From Stenotrophomonas sp. ZAC14D1_NAIMI4_1 (GTDB taxonomy: Bacteria; Pseudomonadota; Gammaproteobacteria; Xanthomonadales; Xanthomonadaceae): a stretch of 64,000 nucleotides of DNA. The notes below the pieces were generated by a model. That model saw only the letters and a list, made by a program, of their open reading frames with translations, did not search any database and was not told where the DNA came from. Of this stretch, positions 9,469 through 17,641 are shown piece by piece (positions within the stretch are counted from its first letter, which is position 1; every line of letters starts with the position of its first letter). The stretch lies in contig NZ_CP026001.1 of assembly GCF_003086775.1 (NCBI RefSeq), positions 3,250,407 to 3,314,406 on the forward strand. The letters are read 5' to 3'. Made by a program: the position numbers and the translations under genes.

Positions 9469-10218
9469 TTACTGGCCCGGGCCCATGCCGCGGTTCAGCG
9501 CGATCGCCTGGGCCACGTTCTGGCTCAACGGCTGGTTGCTGGCCACGGTGTTGCGCACCAGCTCAAGCTGCAGCCGGTTGCTTGCCACTTGGCCATCACC
9601 GGACAGGGCGATGCCCTGGCCGACGCTGCCATTGCGGATCCACTGCTGGACCAGGCCCTGGCCGTCGATCTGCAGCATCAGGCGCGCCTGGTTGCCATCA
9701 AGAACCGCCGTGGCGCTGGCCCCGCCCTGCTGCATCTGCGCGATGCGGGTGCCGTCGTCGCTGGTGGTCGGCACTGCGCCGTCACGTACGGTCAGGGTGG
9801 TCACGTTGCGTGCGGTGTTGCCATCGCCAGCCACCTGCACCGCCTGCACCAGGCCGGTGGCGTTGGCCAGGCCGCTGCTGTCGATGCTGCGGCTGTCCGT
9901 GGTGGGCAGCGGGGCATCGGCGTTGGTGACCTGCACGTGCGGCTGGAACGTCAGCCGTGGCGTACCGCCCTGGCGGAAGTCCATGCCCAGCGTCAGCGCG
10001 CCCTGCACGCTGCTGCCGTTGGCGCCCTGCCACTGCGAGATCATCGTCACCCCGAACCAGGCGACGTTGTTGCCGCCTACGGTGTAGCGGCCACGCATCA
10101 GGTTCAGTTCGGGATCGGGTATTTCCTTCAGGCCACGTCCTGGTGCGCCTTCAGCGGCCCAGGCGGGCAGCACCGGCAACAGCAGCAGCGTGGCGATCAA
10201 CAGACGTTGGCACAGCAT
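9469..10218 (-). CDS. fapE: Fap amyloid minor component / chaperone, FapE-like
   Basis: A 249-residue secreted protein: signal peptide MLCQRLLIATLLLLPVLPAWA, then a soluble, beta-rich, low-cysteine domain. The mature start has KEIPDPELNLMRGRYTVGGNNVAWFGVTM, the phrase that resembles FapE, and the end is LVRNTVASNQPLSQNVAQAI. Position fifth in the operon supports FapE, which in Pseudomonas is exported and found with the fibrils in small amounts. The ATG at 10218 has AGGAGG ahead of it, 13 bases downstream of the fapD stop, so the two genes are probably translated from one message. Confidence 0.8.
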   Translation of the reverse strand: MLCQRLLIATLLLLPVLPAWAAEGAPGRGLKEIPDPELNLMRGRYTVGGNNVAWFGVTMISQWQGANGSSVQGALTLGMDFRQGGTPRLTFQPHVQVTNADAPLPTTDSRSIDSSGLANATGLVQAVQVAGDGNTARNVTTLTVRDGAVPTTSDDGTRIAQMQQGGASATAVLDGNQARLMLQIDGQGLVQQWIRNGSVGQGIALSGDGQVASNRLQLELVRNTVASNQPLSQNVAQAIALNRGMGPGQ

Positions 10219-10231
10219 GATCGAGCCTCCT

Positions 10232-10936
10232 TCAGAACAGGTCGGCGTGGCTGAAGCCGAAATCGACCAGTTCGGCATCGGTGATCGGGCCCTGCCGCGC
10301 GTACAACGCACGCGCACTGGGCCGCTCGCTGGGTTGCAGAAGAACGGTATTGCGATCGAAGTCGCTGCCGATCACGACGAAAACAGCACGCGACGGCCAC
10401 GCTTCGTTGAATTCAGCCAGTGACAGGCTGCGGTTGCCGAGGATCGGATCGGCCACCTCGACGATGCCGCCACGGACCTGCTTGAGCACCACGAAATGGC
10501 GGAACCCGCGCACGTCCATCAGGACCAGGCCGGGCACGCGCAACGTGCGCAGCCGGTTCTCGTCGATGCGGTAGCCACGCCCGCGCATGCCCAGTGATTC
10601 GACATAGCGCTTGATGTCCAGCAACGAGAAACCGCGTTCCTTCACCAGCTGCGGATCGGACACGCCCATCATCCCTTCGATCACCGTCGCTTCGGTGGTG
10701 TCCAGGTGGTAGGCGTAGCGCAGGATGGTGGCCAGTGCGGCCGCGCCACAGCTGTAATCGGTGTGTTGCCGCACCAGGTTGCGGTAGCGCCGCTCCTGCA
10801 TGCTTTCCACCTTCTGCTGCATCAGCGCGCCATTGGGCAGTACGCCCGTGAACGCGATATCGCCTGCCCACGCATGGGCGCTGCCCAGCAACAGCAGGCA
10901 GGACAACAGGCGGATCCAGCAGCGGTGTGCGGCCAT
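10232..10936 (-). CDS. fapD: Fap-associated C39-family cysteine peptidase, FapD-like
   Basis: A 234-residue protein with a cleavable signal (residues 1-24, ending HAWAG). Its C39 peptidase fold has the catalytic Cys63 in RQHTDYSCGAAALATIL, His147 in GFRHFVVLK and Asp163 in VEVADP. C39 domains usually cut double-glycine leaders in bacteriocin transporters; here the domain stands alone and is periplasmic, as in the Fap system, where FapD is needed for FapC secretion or processing. GGAGGG precedes the ATG at 10936. Two hairpins lie between fapC and this gene and may lower its expression relative to fapC. Confidence 0.88.
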   Translation of the reverse strand: MAAHRCWIRLLSCLLLLGSAHAWAGDIAFTGVLPNGALMQQKVESMQERRYRNLVRQHTDYSCGAAALATILRYAYHLDTTEATVIEGMMGVSDPQLVKERGFSLLDIKRYVESLGMRGRGYRIDENRLRTLRVPGLVLMDVRGFRHFVVLKQVRGGIVEVADPILGNRSLSLAEFNEAWPSRAVFVVIGSDFDRNTVLLQPSERPSARALYARQGPITDAELVDFGFSHADLF

Positions 10937-10957
10937 GGTGCCCTCCAGCGGAAGGAA

Positions 10958-10996
10958 GGAGCCCCTGCCCCAAGGGGGAGGAGGAGCAGGGGCTCC
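10958..10996 (-). promoter_or_regulatory. Stem-loop just upstream of fapD, candidate attenuator
   Basis: A perfect 11-bp stem, GGAGCCCCTGC (10958-10968) and GCAGGGGCTCC (10986-10996), with a 17-base loop that holds a smaller CCC/GGG pairing. It lies between fapC and fapD, 22 bases from the fapD start. No T-run follows on the minus strand, so it may be an RNA-stabilising or partial-termination structure. Confidence 0.55.
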
Positions 10997-11004
10997 CGGG
11001 GGAA

Positions 11005-11028
11005 CCCGGCCATTGGCGGATGGCCGGG
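11005..11028 (-). promoter_or_regulatory. Stem-loop after fapC stop
   Basis: A perfect 9-bp stem, CCCGGCCAT (11005-11013) and ATGGCCGGG (11020-11028), with a 6-base loop, 48 bases past the fapC stop. With the next hairpin it forms a double structure in the intergenic region between the major fibril gene and the export genes. Confidence 0.55.
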
Positions 11029-11076
11029 CTTGTTGCACTCAACGCAGCTTGGCTGCGAAAGCGGTCACGCCAGGAG

Positions 11077-12453
11077 TTACTCGCCGCCGCCGGTGCCGCC
11101 ACCGGTGCTCGGCTGTGCCACGGCCAGGGCCAGACTGTTGGCCTGCAGGTTGCCGGTGCCCGAGGCGACGTTCACGCCGATGTTGCCGGAGGCGCCCGAG
11201 AACGCACTGCCCGACAGCGCCGCGGTGTTGGTCGCATTCACGTTCACCCAGCGGGTGGTCGTGACGGTGCCGCTCAGGCTGGCGTACAGGTCGGCGATGC
11301 CCAGCTCGACGAACTGGCTGGTGCCGCTTTCACGCGTATCGAAGCCCAGGCCACCGACGCCCGGACGGCCCGGGTTCGGCGTGGCGTTCTGGATCTCGTT
11401 GTCCAGATCGATGTGGCCGGTGGCGTTGCCACCCGGGTGCGGCAGATCGCCACTCCAGGTATCCAGATAGTAGTTGGCCATCTGGTAGGCATTGCCGGTG
11501 CCGCGGTAGGTGCCCGCGCCATAGGCCAGGGTCAGGCCGCCCACGCCACCGCTCATGCCCACTTCCACGGTGTCGGTGTAGGACTGCACGAAGCCCGCAT
11601 TGCTCACGGCGTTGCCGCTGGAGACCTGGTTGGAGCTGATGCTGGACTGGGCCATCGCACTGGTGGCCACCGAAGCAGCGAGCGCGTTCTTCTGCTCGTT
11701 GTTGTTGCCCGAAGCGATGTTCACGCCGATGTTGCCCGACGCGCCGCTGAAGGCATTGCCACCGAGGCCGGCGGCGTTGGTGACGCCGTAATTGACGGTG
11801 GTGTTGCCCATGCCGGACTGGTTGACGAACACTTCGGCGTCGGCCATGCCGAAGCTGAAGGATGCATCAGCCGCCGACAGCGAAGCGGCGTTGTCCTGCG
11901 CGTTGTTGTCACCGGCAGCGACGTTGAAGCCGAGGTTGCCGGACGCACCGGAACCGACGTCATCGGCGATCGAGGCGCTGTTGGTGAGCAGGCTGTTGCC
12001 GGCGGTGTTGTGGCTGATCGACTGGCGGTTGTCGATGACCGCGATGGCGGCCGAATCCAGGTCGATGTTGCCGGTGATGGTCGGATCGCCGGAGAAGTTC
12101 ACGTCACTGCTCAGGCGCAGGTCCTTTTCCAGGTTCACGTCGACGCCGTGGTTGTTCTTTTCCTTGCGCTCGTCGGCCTGGATGTTGCTGTTCTTCTGTA
12201 CCTGCTCGTTGACCATGCGGTTGCGGGTCACGGTGGAGCTGTCGGTGTTGTTGCGCACCGTGGTGTTGGTACGGGTCCAGTTGCGGACCTCGTTGTCGGT
12301 GTGGTTGTGGGTGTCGTTGCGGGTCTCGGTCACGACATGGTTGTGGTTGATGTTCGCGTTGGCGTTCTGGTTGTCCCAGCCATTGGCCGCGGCAGCGGTC
12401 GAGGCAGAAGCAATTGCCATGGCGAGCAGAGACTGCTTGATGGTCGCTTTCAT
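11077..12453 (-). CDS. fapC: Major functional-amyloid subunit, FapC-like
   Basis: A 458-residue secreted fibril protein. A signal peptide (1-22) precedes an Asn/His/Thr-rich polar region (24-105). Three amyloid repeats of the form SGASGNxGxNxAxGxxN follow at about 168-188, 236-256 and 419-439, each ending in Q-x-N. The linkers between them differ in length (about 47 and 162 residues), as in Pseudomonas FapC, where repeats form the cross-beta core and linkers vary. Cysteine is absent. The C-terminus is glycine-rich (GGGTGGGE); there is no CxxC near the end. GAGGG precedes the ATG at 12453. It is the third gene of fapA-F. Confidence 0.9.
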   Translation of the reverse strand: MKATIKQSLLAMAIASASTAAAANGWDNQNANANINHNHVVTETRNDTHNHTDNEVRNWTRTNTTVRNNTDSSTVTRNRMVNEQVQKNSNIQADERKEKNNHGVDVNLEKDLRLSSDVNFSGDPTITGNIDLDSAAIAVIDNRQSISHNTAGNSLLTNSASIADDVGSGASGNLGFNVAAGDNNAQDNAASLSAADASFSFGMADAEVFVNQSGMGNTTVNYGVTNAAGLGGNAFSGASGNIGVNIASGNNNEQKNALAASVATSAMAQSSISSNQVSSGNAVSNAGFVQSYTDTVEVGMSGGVGGLTLAYGAGTYRGTGNAYQMANYYLDTWSGDLPHPGGNATGHIDLDNEIQNATPNPGRPGVGGLGFDTRESGTSQFVELGIADLYASLSGTVTTTRWVNVNATNTAALSGSAFSGASGNIGVNVASGTGNLQANSLALAVAQPSTGGGTGGGE

Positions 12454-12496
12454 GGTGCCCTCTCTCATCAGTGATACATCGGGTGGTGGGTACTGC

Positions 12497-13120
12497 TCAC
12501 GGGTTGCCCTGGACGACCAGGCCAAGCACGTTGGCCGTGTCGTTGCGGGCTCCCGCGATCTGATTGAGTTGCAGGACACCGTCGAAGCCCCGCAGTGCCG
12601 ACGCGGAAACGCCGACACTACGGATACCCGCCGCAACACCGTCGCCGGTGTCGCCCTGCCCCCCTGTTGACGCGATGTCCGACGCCGCCAAAGCCGCGTC
12701 GTCGGTCTCGCGTATCCCTTGCCGGGCCAGCGTCGCGCTGACGACGTTGAGCGTCGTGTTGGCGATGCCGCTGGTCTGGTTGATCGATGCGATGCCACTG
12801 GCGCCTTCCAGCGCCTGGCCTTCGATATGTGCGCTGGCCTGCAGCGGCCCGGACAGCACCACGTCGGCATGGCGCTGCTGGCGTGCGGCGATGGCGACGT
12901 TGGCCTGGTCGCCGGTTGCCATGCCCTGCAGGTTGGCCTGGATGTTCAGGTCGCCGCTGGCCTGGTTGACCATGATGGCGCCGCTGGCACCAGCCAGCGC
13001 GCGGTCGCCGATGCGGGCCACGTCCAGGTAGGACAGCATGCCGCTGTAGTCATCGGCCCAGGCCAGGGCCGGCGCAGCCGCCAGCACCAGCAGCAGCGCG
13101 CCACGTGCCGCGCGCTTCAC
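12497..13120 (-). CDS. fapB: Minor amyloid / nucleator, FapB-like
   Basis: A 207-residue secreted protein with a signal peptide (1-22, ending ALAWA). It carries three degenerate copies of the same repeat as FapC: GASGAIMVNQASGDLN (44-59), GASGIASINQTSGIAN (106-121) and GFDGVLQLNQIAGARN (178-193). In Pseudomonas FapB is homologous to FapC and nucleates the fibre. Start is a GTG that overlaps the fapA stop as GTGA, indicating coupled translation. The weaker repeats with NQ in place of VN distinguish it from FapC. Confidence 0.87.
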   Translation of the reverse strand: MKRAARGALLLVLAAAPALAWADDYSGMLSYLDVARIGDRALAGASGAIMVNQASGDLNIQANLQGMATGDQANVAIAARQQRHADVVLSGPLQASAHIEGQALEGASGIASINQTSGIANTTLNVVSATLARQGIRETDDAALAASDIASTGGQGDTGDGVAAGIRSVGVSASALRGFDGVLQLNQIAGARNDTANVLGLVVQGNP

Positions 13121-13665
13121 TTGCCACCGCCCTGCGGCGCAGCCGCACCGAGCGGGAACTGTGCCAGCGCGCCGCGTACGGTGTCGCCGATGCCGCGGGT
13201 GGTATTGCCGACCGCACCCAGCGGGCCGCTCATCGCGCCGCCCAGGGCATTGCCGCCGAGCGCGCCGTCACTGGAACGGCCCAGGGTGCCGCCGAGTGCC
13301 TGGTGGGTCACCCGCTCCACGGTGGTGCCACCGGGCGCGGCCAGGTGGCCGGTCTGGCCCGCGCCGAGCCCGGCATAGTCGTCATCGCTCAGTTCGTCCA
13401 TGCCGCTGGAGCCGCCGCCGCTGCCGCTGCCGAGTGCGGTGGCGATCTCATGCTGCGGTTTGGGGTCGGCGATCAACGCCATGCCGGGCGGCGCCATGCG
13501 ATAGGCCGGACGTGCGGCCACATCCCGCAGCAGGACGATTTCGCCCGGCTGCGGCTTCACACCCTGGCGTGCACCGGAGGCGGCGGCCGCCAGCGGGCAG
13601 GCCAGGGCCAGCAGCAGCGCCAGCTGCCGGACCGAGGAACCGAGATGGGTGGTGCTGCTGTCCAT
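13117..13665 (-). CDS. fapA: FapA-like protein, first gene of the fap operon
   Basis: A 182-residue exported protein: signal peptide (about 12-30), then a proline-rich region with PGEIVLLRDVAARPAYRMAPPGMALIADPKPQ that I recognise as FapA-like, and a disordered Gly/Ser tail. In Pseudomonas FapA affects the FapB/FapC content of fibrils and may chaperone the subunits in the periplasm. GGGAGAG lies 6 bases before the ATG. The gene is first downstream of the sigma-54 promoter. Part of the tail (ALGGTLGRSSDGALGGNALGG) is low complexity. Confidence 0.8.
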   Translation of the reverse strand: MDSSTTHLGSSVRQLALLLALACPLAAAASGARQGVKPQPGEIVLLRDVAARPAYRMAPPGMALIADPKPQHEIATALGSGSGGGSSGMDELSDDDYAGLGAGQTGHLAAPGGTTVERVTHQALGGTLGRSSDGALGGNALGGAMSGPLGAVGNTTRGIGDTVRGALAQFPLGAAAPQGGGK

Positions 13666-13698
13666 GCCGCTCTCCCGTTGCGTATGCGCAGGGACAGA

Positions 13699-13713
13699 GC
13701 AGCTTCCGTGCCA
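13699..13713 (-). promoter_or_regulatory. Sigma-54 (-24/-12) promoter of the fap operon
   Basis: On the minus strand 13713-13698 reads TGGCACG-GAAG-CTGCT. The -24 box TGGCACG is perfect and the GG-to-GC spacing is exactly 10 bases; the -12 box is CTGC in place of TTGC. Transcription would start near 13687, giving a leader of about 20 bases before the fapA ATG at 13665. The GAFTGA activator at 6692-8044 is the obvious partner. Confidence 0.75.
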
Positions 13714-13774
13714 ACTTCCAAACGCCTTGGTAGCAAGCGGTTCAGCCAGTTGCAGGGCGGTGGATTGCCAGCAG

Positions 13775-13879
13775 GGTGTTACAGAGTCGTTCGGATTTCG
13801 TTTGCCTTAACGTGCAGGAAACAACGCTGCACAAGGCCCGGCGGGGGCTGTATCAGCGGTGTTACAGGTGCTGATACAG
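13775..13879 (-). promoter_or_regulatory. Candidate activator-binding region upstream of fapA
   Basis: The 10-mer GGTGTTACAG occurs at 13775-13784 and again at 13858-13867, both preceded by CAGC. The second copy is the loop of a perfect palindrome, CTGTATCAGC (13848-13857) and GCTGATACAG (13870-13879). These sites are 60-170 bases upstream of the -24 box, the usual range for enhancers of sigma-54 promoters. The palindrome also lies 18 bases past the stop of the symporter gene, so it may instead be that gene's terminator. Confidence 0.45.
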
Positions 13880-13896
13880 CCCGTTGCAGTGCCGCT

Positions 13897-15231
13897 TCAG
13901 CTACGCGGCGGCGTCGGGTCGGGATCGTCCAGGCCGACATTGGTGGACGGGTTGTCGTACACCGCCTGGTCGAGCAGGCCGGTTTCCTTGGCCACCAGCA
14001 CCGGCACCAGCATCTGGCCGGTCACGTTCGTCATCGTGCGCATCATGTCCAGGATGCGGTCGATCGCGTACAGGTAGCCGATGGTTTCCAGCGGCAGGTT
14101 GGCCGCACTCAGCACCACGGTGGCCATGATGACCGCCGTGCCCGGTACGCCGGCGGTGCCGAAGCTGCCCAGCACCGAAGCGATCAGCACCACCACGTAC
14201 TGCTCGGGCGTCAGCGGCACGCCGCTGTACTGGGCGATGAACACCGCGCACAGCGCCGGGTAGATCGCACCACAGCCGTCCATCTTGATGCTTGCGCCCA
14301 GCGGCACCGCGAACGAACCGTAATCCTTGTTCACGCCCAGGTTGTGGGTGATCGAACGCAATGCCACCGGCATCGCGGCGAAGCTGGACGAGCTGACGAA
14401 CGCCACCTGCATGCCCGGCGCCGCACCGCGGAAGAACTTCAGCGGATTCAGCCCGTGCGACAGCAGCAACGCGCTGTAGACCACCACGATGTGCAGCGCA
14501 CAGGCCACGTACAGCGCCAGCACGAAATGGCCCAGCGGCAGCAGCTTCTCGAAGCCGTAGCTGCCGACCAGGCCGGCGATCAGGCCGAACGTACCGATCG
14601 GGGTGACTTCCAGCACGAAGCGGGTCACCTGGATCATGATGTCGCTCATCTGCCCGACCAGCTTGCGCGCTTCGGTCACCTTCTCGCCGAGCTTGACGAT
14701 GGCGAAACCCACCAGGCCGGCGAAGAAGATCACAGGCAGGATCGAACCGCGGCCGGCGGCCAGCACGGTTTCGCCTGCGGCATTGACCTTGGTGCCGATG
14801 CCCGACAGCGCATAGAACACGTTGGACGGCACCACGTCCAGCAGCACCTGCACCACGCTGGGCACTTCGCGCGGCACGTAGTTGTTGGCCATCGACAGCT
14901 GCAGGCCACCGGCACCAGGCTGCAGCACGGTGCCCACGCCCAGGCCCACGCACACCGCCAGCGCGGCGGTGATGACGAACCACAGGAAGGTGCGGCCACT
15001 GAGCGCGGCGACCGACTTCTGGCCGTGCAGCGAGGAGATGGCGTTGATGACCGCGAAGAACACCAGCGGTACCGCGATCATCTTGATGAGGGTGACGTAC
15101 AGTTCGCCGAGCGGGCCGAACCAGGTTTCAGCGGCCGGGCCAAGCGCCCAGCCCGCCAGCGCGCCGAGCACGAAGCCACCGACCACGCGCTGCCAGAATG
15201 GAATCCGCAGCCAGGCAGAGACCAGCTTCAT
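13897..15231 (-). CDS. Dicarboxylate/amino acid:cation symporter (DAACS family)
   Basis: A 444-residue inner-membrane symporter of the DctA/GltP family, which takes up C4-dicarboxylates or glutamate/aspartate with H+ or Na+. Visible are about eight long hydrophobic helices, the re-entrant serine-rich motif SSSSFAAMPVA, and ASIKMDGCGAIYP where the family has a NMDG-type motif in helix 7. Start ATG 15231 opens MKLVSAWLRIPFWQRVVGGFVLG, typical for the family; an open frame to 15507 is antisense to the next gene. Whether it carries dicarboxylate or amino acids cannot be decided from sequence. Its stop is followed by the fap upstream region. Confidence 0.88.
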   Translation of the reverse strand: MKLVSAWLRIPFWQRVVGGFVLGALAGWALGPAAETWFGPLGELYVTLIKMIAVPLVFFAVINAISSLHGQKSVAALSGRTFLWFVITAALAVCVGLGVGTVLQPGAGGLQLSMANNYVPREVPSVVQVLLDVVPSNVFYALSGIGTKVNAAGETVLAAGRGSILPVIFFAGLVGFAIVKLGEKVTEARKLVGQMSDIMIQVTRFVLEVTPIGTFGLIAGLVGSYGFEKLLPLGHFVLALYVACALHIVVVYSALLLSHGLNPLKFFRGAAPGMQVAFVSSSSFAAMPVALRSITHNLGVNKDYGSFAVPLGASIKMDGCGAIYPALCAVFIAQYSGVPLTPEQYVVVLIASVLGSFGTAGVPGTAVIMATVVLSAANLPLETIGYLYAIDRILDMMRTMTNVTGQMLVPVLVAKETGLLDQAVYDNPSTNVGLDDPDPTPPRS

Positions 15232-15384
15232 AGGCAATCCAGGGGGGAAGGAAGGGATGCTGGCACGATAGCCCAAGCGGGCGGGCGGTACGACCGCCCC
15301 ACCGGCAAACAGTGTGTCATCGGCGTGCATTGCAGGGTTGGGCATAATGAACGCCCCGTTACACTTTGTGAGATCCCAGCGTCC

Positions 15385-17091
15385 ATGCGTCGTTCCGTCT
15401 CCCTGTTGGCCGCCTGCGCCACCACCCTGCTGCTGGGCGCCTGCGCCAGCACCACCCCCGCCTCCGCCCCGGCCGGCCTGAAGGTCGCCGTTGATCCCGT
15501 CGCCCACCCGGCCGGCGAGACCCCGCAGTGGTGGTACCGCAGCGGCGCCGCCCAGGCGGCCGCCAATGGCGCGATGTCCGGCAAGGCCAAGAACGTCATC
15601 CTGTTCCTGGGTGACGGCATGAGCCTGACCACCGTCGCTGCCTCGCGCATCTACGAAGGCCAGCAGAAGGGCGGTTCGGGCGAAGAGAACCTGCTGTCCT
15701 GGGAGCGCTTCCCGGCCACGGCGTTCAGCAAGACGTACAACACCGATTCACAGACGCCGGACTCGGCCGGCACCATGACCGCCATCACCACCGGCGTGAA
15801 GACCCACATGGGCGCGATCGGCGTCAGCGCCGGCAGCCGCAGCGACTGCGCCGACAGCCTGTCCAAGGGCCTGCTGACCTGGCTGCAGCTGGCCGACAGC
15901 GCCGGCCTGGCCACCGGCATCGTCTCCACCGCGCGCCTGACCCATGCCACCCCGGCGGCAACCTACGCGCACTCGCCCGAGCGCAACTGGGAAAACGACA
16001 CCGACCTGACCGATGCGGCCAAGGCCGCTGGCTGCAAGGACATCGCCCAGCAGCTGCTGTCGACCTCGCGCTACGGCCGTGGCCCGCTGGTCGCCCTCGG
16101 CGGTGGCCGTGGCGAATTCACCACCGTGGAAGAGCGCGACCCCGAGTACGACGACAAGGTCGGCCAGCGCCTGGACGGCCGCAGCCTGGTGCAGGAATGG
16201 CAGCAGTCGCACCCGCAGGGTGCCTACGTCTGGAACAGCAGCCAGCTGGCAGCCGCAGCCACCGCACCGGCGATCCTCGGCCTGTTCGAGCCGGACCACA
16301 TGCGTTACGAGTACGAGCGCCCGCAGGACCCGGCCGGTGAGCCGAGCCTGGCCGAGCTGACCGCTGCCGCGATCAAGAACCTGTCGCAGCACCAGGAAGG
16401 CTACGTGCTGATGATCGAAGGCGCGCGCATCGACCACGCCAACCACAGCGGCAATGCCTATCGTGCCCTCACCGAGACCGTGGCGCTGTCCGACGCGGTG
16501 CGCGTGGCCAACGAACTGACCTCGGCCGACGACACCCTGATCATCGTCACCGCCGACCACTCGCACACCCTCAACTTCGTCGGCTACCCGGCGCGTGGCA
16601 ACCCGATCCTGGGCAAGGTGAAGGACAAGGGCGGCGAAGACGGTGCCGGCAAGCTGGACTACGCACTGGACGGCAACGGCCAGCCGTACACCACCCTGAG
16701 CTACGCCAACGGCCCGGGCCACACCGGCGCGACCAACCAGCAGCCGGCCGGCCCGAAGGTCTACCCGCACAACCCAAGCAGCTTCGAGCAGGCCAACGGC
16801 CGCCCGAACCTGCACGACGTGGACACGACGCACCCGGATTACATGCAGGAAGCGCTGGTGCCGATGAAGTCCGAATCGCACGGTGGCGAAGACGTGGGCA
16901 TCTGGGCACGAGGCCCGGGCAGCAAGGCCATCCGTGGCACGCTGGAGCAGAACGCGATCTACCACATGATCGTGCAGGCCACCCCGGCCCTGCGCGAGCG
17001 CCTGTGCCAGGCCGGCACCTGCGATGACAAGGGCGTGCCGGTGCAGCTGCCGGCGCCGACCGCGTTCGAACGCAAGGGTGAGGCGCAGTGA
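15385..17091 (+). CDS. Alkaline phosphatase, putative lipoprotein
   Basis: A 568-residue exported metallo-phosphomonoesterase of the alkaline phosphatase superfamily. Signal MRRSVSLLAACATTLLLGAC fits a lipobox (LGAC). Metal and catalytic sites: NVILFLGDGMSLTT, the nucleophile in DSAGTMTAITTGVKTHMG, MIEGARIDHANHSGNA, and VTADHSHT, plus a late ESHGGEDVGIWARGPGS with a zinc-binding His. It releases phosphate from organic phosphates in the periplasm. The gene overlaps the next by 4 bases (GTGA). No phosphate-box was searched. Confidence 0.92.
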   Translation: MRRSVSLLAACATTLLLGACASTTPASAPAGLKVAVDPVAHPAGETPQWWYRSGAAQAAANGAMSGKAKNVILFLGDGMSLTTVAASRIYEGQQKGGSGEENLLSWERFPATAFSKTYNTDSQTPDSAGTMTAITTGVKTHMGAIGVSAGSRSDCADSLSKGLLTWLQLADSAGLATGIVSTARLTHATPAATYAHSPERNWENDTDLTDAAKAAGCKDIAQQLLSTSRYGRGPLVALGGGRGEFTTVEERDPEYDDKVGQRLDGRSLVQEWQQSHPQGAYVWNSSQLAAAATAPAILGLFEPDHMRYEYERPQDPAGEPSLAELTAAAIKNLSQHQEGYVLMIEGARIDHANHSGNAYRALTETVALSDAVRVANELTSADDTLIIVTADHSHTLNFVGYPARGNPILGKVKDKGGEDGAGKLDYALDGNGQPYTTLSYANGPGHTGATNQQPAGPKVYPHNPSSFEQANGRPNLHDVDTTHPDYMQEALVPMKSESHGGEDVGIWARGPGSKAIRGTLEQNAIYHMIVQATPALRERLCQAGTCDDKGVPVQLPAPTAFERKGEAQ

Positions 17092-17633
17092 CGGCGCGGC
17101 CTTTGCGACCACTGCCTGCCGGCGGTCGCCTCGTGCGGTCGCTGGTGCTGTGCAGCCTGATGGCCAGCGGCGCGGCGCTGGCACAGGCACCGGACTGCAA
17201 GCTGCTGACCGATGAGCACGGCCTGCGGGCCCTGCCCGGCTGCGAGGTGGTCGGGCACACGCTGAAGATCAGTGCAGCGGCGCTGAAAGACCTGGATTAC
17301 GACGACCACGGGCTGGCGGTGTTGTATGCCGACCAGGGCTTCCACTACGTGGACCGCACGGGCCGCAGCCTGCCGGTGCTGACCTGGGACAACGGCCCGG
17401 ACACGCCGCAGGAAGGCCTGCTGCGCGGGCGCGTGGGCGATCGCGTGGGCTATTTCGACCTGCAGTTCCGCCAGGTGATTCCGGCGCTTTTCGATTTCGC
17501 GTGGCCGTTCAAGGATGGCGTGGCGGAGGTCTGCAACGGGTGCCGGCGCGGGACGCCGGATGGCGATGGGCATACGCCGATGGAAGGCGGCGAATGGTTC
17601 CGCATCGACCGCTCGGGCCGCCGGGTGAAGTAG
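17088..17633 (+). CDS. WG-repeat-like secreted protein of unknown function
   Basis: A 181-residue protein starting with GTG in the GTGA overlap with the phosphatase gene. A signal-type segment (LVRSLVLCSLMASGAALAQ, about 14-33) is followed by short beta-rich units such as GLAVLYADQGFHYVDRTG and GRVGDRVGYFDLQFRQVIPALFDFAWPFKDGVAEVCNG, which resemble WG (KWG) repeats. Two Cys pairs (PDCK, LPGCEVV; VCNGCRRG) could form disulfides. Co-translation with the phosphatase suggests a linked role in the periplasm; the role is unknown. Confidence 0.7.
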   Translation: MTARPLRPLPAGGRLVRSLVLCSLMASGAALAQAPDCKLLTDEHGLRALPGCEVVGHTLKISAAALKDLDYDDHGLAVLYADQGFHYVDRTGRSLPVLTWDNGPDTPQEGLLRGRVGDRVGYFDLQFRQVIPALFDFAWPFKDGVAEVCNGCRRGTPDGDGHTPMEGGEWFRIDRSGRRVK

Positions 17634-17641
17634 GTTTTTCG

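Noticed and set aside
10232..10936. A bacteriocin-processing or export peptidase
   Set aside because: The C39 domain is not fused to an ABC transporter, it has a signal peptide, and no double-glycine leader peptide gene is nearby.
9469..13665. A curli (csg) system
   Set aside because: The repeats are Gly-Val-Asn rich rather than S-x5-Q-x4-N-x5-Q, there is no CsgG lipoprotein, and a C39 peptidase plus a coiled-coil barrel fit Fap.
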